Shown: positions 57,203-64,000 of the stretch, in pieces
Layout: the number at the start of each line of letters is the position of its first letter
How positions within the stretch are numbered: the stretch's first letter is position 1
Assembly: GCA_030248225.1 (NCBI GenBank)
Contig: JASANE010000314.1
Location: forward strand, 29,450-93,449
Length of the DNA stretch: 64,000 bases
DNA from: Trileptium ribeirensis
Lineage: Eukaryota > Nematoda > Enoplea > Enoplida > Thoracostomopsidae
Reading direction: 5' to 3'
Translations under genes and position numbers: made by a program
Notes under the pieces: model-generated
What the model was told of the DNA's origin: nothing
Databases searched by the model: none
What the model saw: the letters and a program-made list of their open reading frames with translations, nothing else

Positions 57203-58399
57203 ACTTGAGGGGGTATGTGAAATGTTGAGTGTGCCGTCCTCAAAGTACTAAGACTTTACATAAATTTACACTGGATGAAGATTTGACTCAGTCGGACGGT
57301 CCTTTCCCGACCCATAAAAAATGAGACAGGTTCCGACTAGGTCTAATTTGACACATTTACCTAGCCGGAAAAGGACTGTAATTTTTAAACATTCTAAAGT
57401 CCAAATGGTGGGACGTTACACCAGGACACCACTCATTTCCATTTTCCATTTCCGCACAGAGCGAGTTTAAATATTGTGTGCCCTGGACGGGACTATCGTC
57501 GCACCTTGCTAAGTAATGGTCAGAAGTGCATAAAACAAAATGTTTGGTTTGAAAATAAACGTTTAGTTTTTACCATTCATTCGACATTGAGTTACAAAGT
57601 TGAAACGTTTTAAACAGTATGTAAATGTAATATTACAGACGTGTTATTGGTTTGTTCTTTTTATATTATGCAAAAATATATATACATATTCCCGCTGTTT
57701 AGTTTTAAATAAATGGATATAAGATTTTAATTTTCTTGTGGTTGATAACACCAGGTAGTGCAAAATAGCAACATTTGCCAATAGGTATATATAACTAAAA
57801 CTTTATGAATCGCCTATTATAGTGTAGATTCGTAAATGCTAGCTAAACTTTATTATACTCGACGAATTACAGACCTGGGTCCTACTACAAACATTAATTC
57901 AGATTTTGCTATGATCCTTTTTCGTTCCACATTTTAATTTTTTATTTGTACATAACTATGAATGTATGTGTTTGTGACCAAATTTCTAAAACAGGCAACA
58001 TGCCACGTCATTTGGGCCATATTGGACTTAATGGTATTTTAAGTTAACTTCTTTGAGAAGTTGTATCACAAAACCCTGCATAATCGTTTTGACTATGCTC
58101 AAAGAGAAACAGCATTGAACTATGAGCAAAACTTAATACTATATACTTCGAGACTCGAAATTTTTCAACGAATAATGTATGTGATTTTATTGCTTTTGGA
58201 GGCTACTACATTGTTTTTGGATCATTAATTCAGTTAAACGCGTTGTCACTCGTATACCTTAGTGGAGGAGGAAATGATTCGTTTTGCGGGAACTACAGTA
58301 AATATTTTGTTTCAATTTAGTTGAATTTAGCTCTAATGAAGAGCAGAAAAAAACGATTTTGTAAGTATCGTGATTGTCGAATAGTAGTTTGTGCAACGG

Positions 58400-58489
58400 C
58401 TGTGAAAGCCGTCGGCCGGCCGAGGAGTGTGCCGGCTTTTGGCAAACGGCAGGCCGTTGATAGTTTTCCAGCCATTATGCAGCGTTAAC
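58400..58489 (-). mobile_element. Transposon terminus, AGTGTTGGA-related (minus)
   Basis: The reverse reads GTTAACGCTGCATAATGGCT, then CAACGGCCTGCCGTTTGCC and CGGCCGGCCGACGG, a diverged relative of the 57128-57202 end. Confidence 0.4.
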
Positions 58490-59102
58490 AGAGAATTGGG
58501 TGCTATCTACTGCACATTGTCACAAAATTTTTGAACAAGCTGCTGCACAAGTGTATTTTTAGAAAATTGCTGCGGAAACTCCATTTTGGAAAAATTACAG
58601 AATGTATAGGTATATATAACTTTTCGAAAAATTGCTGCAGAGCCTGTATCGCTTTTAGGAAAACTGATACAGAACCTGTGTCACTTTTACAAAAACTGCT
58701 ATAAAACTGTTTCACTTTAAATAAAATAATCCAATGGTTTTTTGATATGCGCTGAAAATAAAAAATAGCCGCAGTAAACCGCAAAATACCCTTTACATAT
58801 TGCTTTGTGTGTCAATTTTCGATTTGAGATTTCTTTCTCTAAATTTTAATGAACATCTTACTTGGTACATAATACTAATTACTTAATTATATACTAGTAC
58901 ATAATTACTTGGTACATCAAAATAGCCACTGAACGCACACTAGCCACACTCGTTCCGTTCTTAATTTAGTTTCTGCACCTTCCTGAGCTACGCTCTGTGC
59001 ACCTGGGAGTTGTTCAAATACTGCGTGTGGTTAAATGGAGTTTGAGTTATTATATATCACGCGTGATATCTCCTTAAATTAGTACCGTTCTGTTTAGTGC
59101 GC

Positions 59103-59615
59103 GTTCACGTTATAATGTCCCCGCTGTTTGGAAACTTGGGAGGAACTTTTATACAACCTGTAGTTGTGACCCTACCGTACAGACAGAAATGGCTACACCC
59201 ATACCGTAAGTCAATTGACAAGGGTGTACGACACACCCCTAGCCACTACATTTTTGTTTACCAGTGTCGTACACACCCCTAGCTACCAATTTGGCGCGAA
59301 TTAACTCTAACTGACACCGTCTGTAGCTAATGCGGCATATTAGTCAAATGTGCTTCGTGTTTATTTAAAAATCTCATTTGTATCTGGACTATATGAATGT
59401 TGACGAGATAATGCCGCACATTGTCAATAAAACTTCAAACAAGAAACGGTGTGCTCGACTCTGTCGAGAAGTGGCAATACTAATAGCTAGGTTAGCTACC
59501 CTTGAAAAAATTTATAAAAAAACATGGGGTGTCTAAAACACCCTGCTGTCGACAGTGTGCCTGAGACTGTATGGTGTACATAGGTTTCAAACGTTGGGGA
59601 CATTATAACGTGAAC
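59103..59615. mobile_element. 513-bp MITE with 20-bp perfect terminal inverted repeats
   Basis: GTTCACGTTATAATGTCCCC at 59103-59122 is matched exactly in reverse at 59596-59615. Similarity continues inward as CTGTTTGGAAAC against AACGTTTGAAAC. Internal hairpin-like pieces include GGGTGTCTAAAACACCC and paired CGACACACCCCTAGC / CGTACACACCCCTAGC. No clear target duplication, so the superfamily is not assigned. Confidence 0.8.
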
Positions 59616-62236
59616 TCCGGATAGCGCATAGATGCACTGCTGCTAAATCATTTATATTTTTTAAATAAATGTGACTCATGCGTTTCGGGAATCCCACCTG
59701 TCTATCTAGTTCTAAAGTGATTAAGAAAATTCGGCCAACTGGTACCGCTGGTTTGTGTATTTGGTGCTTTTAAAATAACGCAAGTAACGCCACCGATAGG
59801 TTGCTAAGCTTCCTGGAATGCGTCAGCCCAGTAATAAATTGGCATAGAAATCAACAATTTGCCATACAAAGAATAGTAAAGTAATGCGTTGAAGCTTAAG
59901 GGGCATTCAATTGTTGGTGGTAGCAATGTTAGCAGGTACTCGGTACCCACGATTTGGAGCCAACATTTCAGGTGCGTAAACGATTTGGCGGATTAGTACT
60001 AATAACACTACCATTGTATTAGCTATTTGCGTGATATCGTCTTCATAATTTAATCGCCCAGCTGATTAATTTTGCCGACTACTTACGACGGTATTTTATC
60101 GACTATGGCGCGTTGATGACTATTCGTCCGAGCATAAACCCACGTAGGGACTAACACGAGCGTTGCGGAATCGCGCCGGGTTTTTGCCTCTGAATGAAGT
60201 GGAACAAATAATTGACATTAGAAACCTTGTTCTGTGTATATTCGTTTTACAGCTGTAGTTTTGATTTGCGTATTTTGTTTACAGCGCCCATACAGTAGCA
60301 TTTGTTCTATTCACACGAGATTGGGTATTGTTATAATGTATTGCTTGTATTTTGAATTCCTTTGTGCACGTACCGCTAAGCCTGAATCTTAGCAAAAAAA
60401 TTCTTCATATTTCGGAACACAGCTGTAAAATATAAATGACTTATTAGCAAGGAAATTATTACTAAATATTCTTTTAGGAAATATTTTTCATAAATTTTCG
60501 CTAGACGCGTAGTTTTCTGGGGTTAGCCGGGATTGGGGGGCATGGAGGTCATCTTAGGGTGTATATATAAGCTCTTGAGGAGAGGTCCTCCAGGGAATGC
60601 TCAAAAGTTAACGTCAACCGCCCAGTCCTTTCTTCAATTTTTGCCAGTTTTAACCCACTTTTTGTCAATTTTCAACCTATTTTTGCTAAAATTTTTCTCT
60701 GCGCACATTCGGCGTACGCCGGTGGAGAAGATGGACTGGAGGGTGCGGTGCACTAAGGGGGGTAGGGTGGTAACCTCAGTGGTAGACCAGCCCCTGGGTG
60801 CGGGTAGCCCCCTGAACAACTTCGTCTTGAAGAGATAATTTCCCATATCTAAAGGAACAATTTCCTAAATTTAAAAATTTCCTTAACGTTAAGCATATAA
60901 GCACAGTTAGTACTAAAATTTTATAGGAAATTTGTTTTTGTATAAGCATCGTCAAGCTATAGTAACAAATGCGATGTCAATGCAAATCTGAGACAAGATT
61001 AGTTCTTTTGCTCTCTTGTTCAGCAGCTAAAAGTTGCATTCGGTTATATATTAGGCCTGCAGTTGTAATAACTCAGGTAACACGTATTGTGAAAACTTTT
61101 ATTAAATCACTTTACTATGTCATAGACGGAAATAATAATATTCTACTTCGTTTTGGTCTTAAACTAGGAGTTGACTATTATGGTGCATCAAAAAGGAAAT
61201 TTACAAATAAAATCACAATATGTATCGATAGTTAAACGCAATCCTTGCTAAAACACAGGGATGTCGGCGTGTTCGTTTATGAGTTCTAGTCGTTGCTGTA
61301 ATAAAAATCTACATTAATACAGAAACGGAGTAACGATCTATCTTTAGCAAAAAATTTACAGTTTTAGTTTCTAATTTACAATGTTGCATGGTGTATCTTG
61401 CTTGGAGTAATATTTATCTTAAGAATGTTAATCAATCTTAAGCAACGGTTACCCTTGCATGCAATTCGGAAGAACATGTGTATATTCCATCATTGAGTTC
61501 AGGAACTAGAGGGAGCAAGCCTACTATGTGTCCGATTATAGATTAGTATTAGATTAGGTAAACCCAGCGTAACCATATATATTTTCTACTGTGCCATTAT
61601 AGGAAATGTATATTGTAACATAAATGTTTATACTGATGCATTTTCCTTTTCTACTTCCGAACTTATATTCTTATGGTATGGCCGAATACCTTAGCCTGTG
61701 CAAGGTATTTGACATTGGGTGCCATTTTACCTTTGCCACCATGTGCATATCAGCGCGAATTACTGCGCAGTATACCGGTGGGAACAATTTGTTTTAGCTC
61801 GACTCTGTTGCAACTTACAAGCCTTATTTGCCGATTTGGGCACTTAAATTTGATTGTCAAAAATACGTAACATTGTGTGGACACTGCAGCCCACAGGTTT
61901 ACTAAAGTTAGTGTCGGGTACCCGGCTAGTTTGGTCGGGTCGTGTACCCGGGTGGCGTTTTACTACCGATGCAGATGTAGTTTAAATTCAAACTCATAAC
62001 TGTTTTTAAGCCTACTGCTTTGCGAAGTCGCAAAATGGATGTATCACACTGAACAGTATATGGTTAGATTTTAGATAATAGTACTTCTGTTACCATAAAT
62101 GATGCATTTATATAAAAACAGTGTTATCGAATTTCTATTTGTTGGGCGGAGGCAACATTAACAGTATGCTGCATAGTTAAATGATTTCCGAAAATAGTAT
62201 CGAATGTGATGCGTTGTTAAAAAGAATTTTTTATGT
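59616..62236. other. Intergenic, no gene recognised
   Basis: Short open frames only. About 60640-60730 resembles 3650-3780. Near 61915-61965 a cluster of CGGGTACCCGG and CGTGTACCCGGGTGG recalls the hAT-like termini at 22.7 and 49.7 kb. Confidence 0.5.
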
Positions 62237-62242
62237 TTTATT
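62237..62242 (-). promoter_or_regulatory. Candidate polyadenylation signal for the 62.4-kb gene
   Basis: AATAAA on the minus strand, about 125 bp past the stop codon of the gene at 62367-63065. Confidence 0.5.
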
Positions 62243-62366
62243 GGATGTTCACGGAACATAAGTCTCTTATCTCAAAAAATTTTTTACATATAAATACCAC
62301 GTGGTATATAGTGATGCTAGCATTAACATCTTGTATTAACAGGTACAACAAACCAATGATCACAAT

Positions 62367-63065
62367 CTAAAGCGTTATTCTATAAACTTGAACAAGTTCT
62401 TTTTGTTTACAAAGCGCAAATATGCGGTCGCGGTAAACACGGAAAGTCAATAGCTCACGAGTACCAGCAGTCGCAACATGACGTACATCTGGTTTCTCAG
62501 GAACTGTCGAAGTGCTTGGGACTTGCTGTTGCGAACTTAGGTTTTCAGTTGGTAGCTTTATTGAGTAGATTTCTCCGCTTTTCCAATATCCAATATATAG
62601 CCTACCTCCGCTGAAATCAGCTGAAATTGGCAAATCCTGTGGTAGTTTACTTAATTCAGGCAATATTTCTGCACCCAAATTGGCACTTTCCTCACATTCC
62701 TTAAGAGAAATGTCTCCACTTTGTTTAGCTAATTTGAGCGTGTCGACATTTATGTGAAAAATATGGACCTGCTGCTTTTGCATATCAGGAACGAATATTT
62801 TAGCGATTTTCGGCGATCGGTTTTCATCGTTGCTGCCAGGGTTAACCGGCGTTGAAATTAAATGCTGAATCCCAGGCCGCCGATATGTTGAACCTTTCGC
62901 AATGTGAAGTAGGTTCCAGGTTAATTTATTAATATCACACGACCACAGCGCTGCACGATGTTCGTCGCCTGTACTTACAATCACTGCTGTCGGAGAAATT
63001 AGACTAACCCATCTGTACCAACTCCTGCCAATACCAACGTTGGGGATCGGAATTCGTTGCTCGGG
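62367..63065 (-). CDS. Unidentified beta-propeller (WD40-like) protein, last exon
   Basis: The exon opens after a good acceptor (TTTCATTTTAG) at 63065 in frame and runs 232 codons to TAG at 62369-62367. It starts PEQRIPIPNVGIGRSWYRW, then VSLISPTAVIVSTGDEHRAA with LWSCD, a WD40-type blade edge. Later come LPISADFSGGRLYIGYWKSG, EIYSIKL, and an end like a final propeller strand, RDRIFALCKQKELVQVYRI. Upstream exons lie beyond the window or unrecognised in 63.07-63.6 kb. The GTG at 62984 is not a start. I cannot name the protein; the WDR4/Trm82 type was considered and is not supported by a specific motif. It is probably a real gene, given sustained protein-like composition, a splice site and a downstream poly(A) signal. 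Confidence 0.7.
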   Translation of the reverse strand, partial: PEQRIPIPNVGIGRSWYRWVSLISPTAVIVSTGDEHRAALWSCDINKLTWNLLHIAKGSTYRRPGIQHLISTPVNPGSNDENRSPKIAKIFVPDMQKQQVHIFHINVDTLKLAKQSGDISLKECEESANLGAEILPELSKLPQDLPISADFSGGRLYIGYWKSGEIYSIKLPTENLSSQQQVPSTSTVPEKPDVRHVATAGTRELLTFRVYRDRIFALCKQKELVQVYRITL

Positions 63066-63600
63066 CTAAAATGAAATTCACTCAAGAAATAGATACAATA
63101 CGTATGGTGCACACACATGATGTAACTACAGATTATGTTTTGTATTCAAGTAGGGGAATCATTTAAGGAATATCCCTATTAACATAAAGGAACAAATTAG
63201 CTTAGAATGTTTGTACCGTGGCACTGCTAGACGTTGCTGTTTAAGAGTTGCTACACAAGTTGGCTGTGTAAACGATTGTCTCGTCGTTTTTAGATTTGAT
63301 GTTACTTTTAATCTTGAACTCATGCGCATATTTCCGGTAAACTACGCCAGTATACATTACCATACCGCAGAATTTATTGCTTATTTTTTAAAAGTTCGAG
63401 GTTGTACATCCAAGATGTAATTGCTTTATATATGACATTTTTATATATGTAACAGGGTCGTTCCGACCCTGTCACGGGTATTGTAGGACGTTCACACCCA
63501 AAATTGGGATGGGGATGCGCTGGGATAGAGCTGGTCGTACTTGCAAGGGTCGCTTCGCGTCAGCCGACATTTTGTATGAAAATATTGACTTTATTGTTTA
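63066..63600. other. Intron or intergenic; one perfect hairpin
   Basis: At 63452-63472, ACAGGGTCG, TTC and CGACCCTGT form a perfect 9-bp stem. Otherwise nothing recognised. Confidence 0.6.
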
Positions 63601-63605
63601 CATTT

Positions 63606-63983
63606 AATAATTTGTATAAAAGTGTGAAATTTAATAATTTGTATAAAAGTGTGAAGTTTAATAATTTGTATAAAAGTGTGAAGTTTAATAATTTGTATAA
63701 AAGTGTGAAATTTAATAATTTGTATAAAAGTGTGAAGGTTAATAATTTGTATAAAAGTGTGAAGTTTAATAATTTGTATAAAAGTGTGAAGTTTAATAAT
63801 TTGTGTAAAAGTGTGAAGTTTAATAATTTGTATAAAAGTGTGAAATTTAATAATTTGTATAAAAGTGTGAAGTTTAATAATTTGTATAAAAGTGTGAAGT
63901 TTAATAATTTGTATAAAAGTGTGGAATTTAATAATTTGTGTAAAAGTGTGGAATTTAATAATTTGTATGAAAGTGTGATATTC
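63606..63983. repeat. 27-bp tandem repeat, 14 copies
   Basis: The unit is AATAATTTGTATAAAAGTGT plus GAAGTTT, with few substitutions and no length changes. Since 27 is a multiple of 3 and the unit lacks stops in two frames, it is open on both strands, encoding NNLYKSVKF or LLNFTLLYK repeats. It probably lies in an intron or upstream of the gene at 62.4 kb. Confidence 0.95.
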
Positions 63984-64000
63984 ACTAGTCAGACTTAAGC

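Larger units (their letters stand above)
56760..59100. other. Intergenic, no gene recognised apart from transposon ends
   Basis: AT-rich. It contains the two minus-strand transposon termini at 57128-57202 and 58400-58489. A short repeated motif, AAAACTG or AAATTGCTGCAGA, recurs at about 58555-58710 on a roughly 50-60-bp scale. Confidence 0.5.

Noticed and set aside
62982..62984. GTG as start of the 62.4-kb protein
   Set aside because: Protein-like sequence continues 27 codons upstream to a good splice acceptor at 63065.
63606..63983. CRISPR-like array
   Set aside because: Units are contiguous without spacers and the genome is eukaryotic.
63504..63998. Repeat protein encoded by the 27-bp array
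   Set aside because: Both strands are equally open because of the period. No start context, splice support or flanking conserved sequence.

Overview
The window is AT-rich eukaryotic nuclear DNA, almost certainly from an invertebrate animal. Genes are split by GT-AG introns, and one intron is about 20.6 kb. Two genes are recognisable: TBCEL, an animal tubulin-cofactor-E-like protein, and WDR46/Utp7, a ribosome-assembly factor. Most of the rest is decayed transposons and tandem repeats. The phylum cannot be fixed from the sequence; a nematode, flatworm or other small invertebrate are all possible. No CRISPR array, bacterial operon, rRNA gene or convincing tRNA gene was found.

Layout. 1-1434 is diverged tandem repeat. 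TBCEL lies on the plus strand from 1435 to 28394 in seven exons that I assembled by matching splice phase and family similarity: 1435-1539, 3186-3379, 4207-4379, 5389-5543, 6267-6461, 27044-27173 and 28212-28394. Its N-terminal exons lie upstream of the window or were not recognised. The long intron 6462-27043 contains a 174-bp tandem array framed by inverted repeats, a complete hAT-like element, a recent 264-bp duplication, a roughly 14-copy 66-bp minisatellite, hairpins and an inverted pair. 29640-33045 is a decayed minus-strand non-LTR retrotransposon (LINE) with endonuclease and reverse-transcriptase remnants. 34258-35705 is a second copy of the same hAT-like element in opposite orientation. 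35.7-51 kb has no recognised gene. It holds dispersed repeats, a GC-richer hairpin-rich island (42.5-45.8 kb), a fold-back element (47.35-48.13 kb) and a 350-bp tandem array. 51623-53545 is WDR46, in a single exon. 53.5-62.2 kb is repeat-rich and gene-poor, with a 513-bp MITE. 62367-63065 (minus) is the last exon of an unidentified beta-propeller-like gene. The window ends in a 27-bp tandem repeat, 14 copies long.

The three genes are not an operon and share no pathway: TBCEL acts on tubulin, WDR46 acts in the small-subunit processome, and the third has no assigned function. I found no clear new multi-gene system. The most unusual signals are three hairpins that share one core but have different self-complementary outer stems (43.76, 44.67 and 45.17 kb), the in-frame duplication in the WDR46 N-terminus, and the Ser/Gly-rich tail added to TBCEL.
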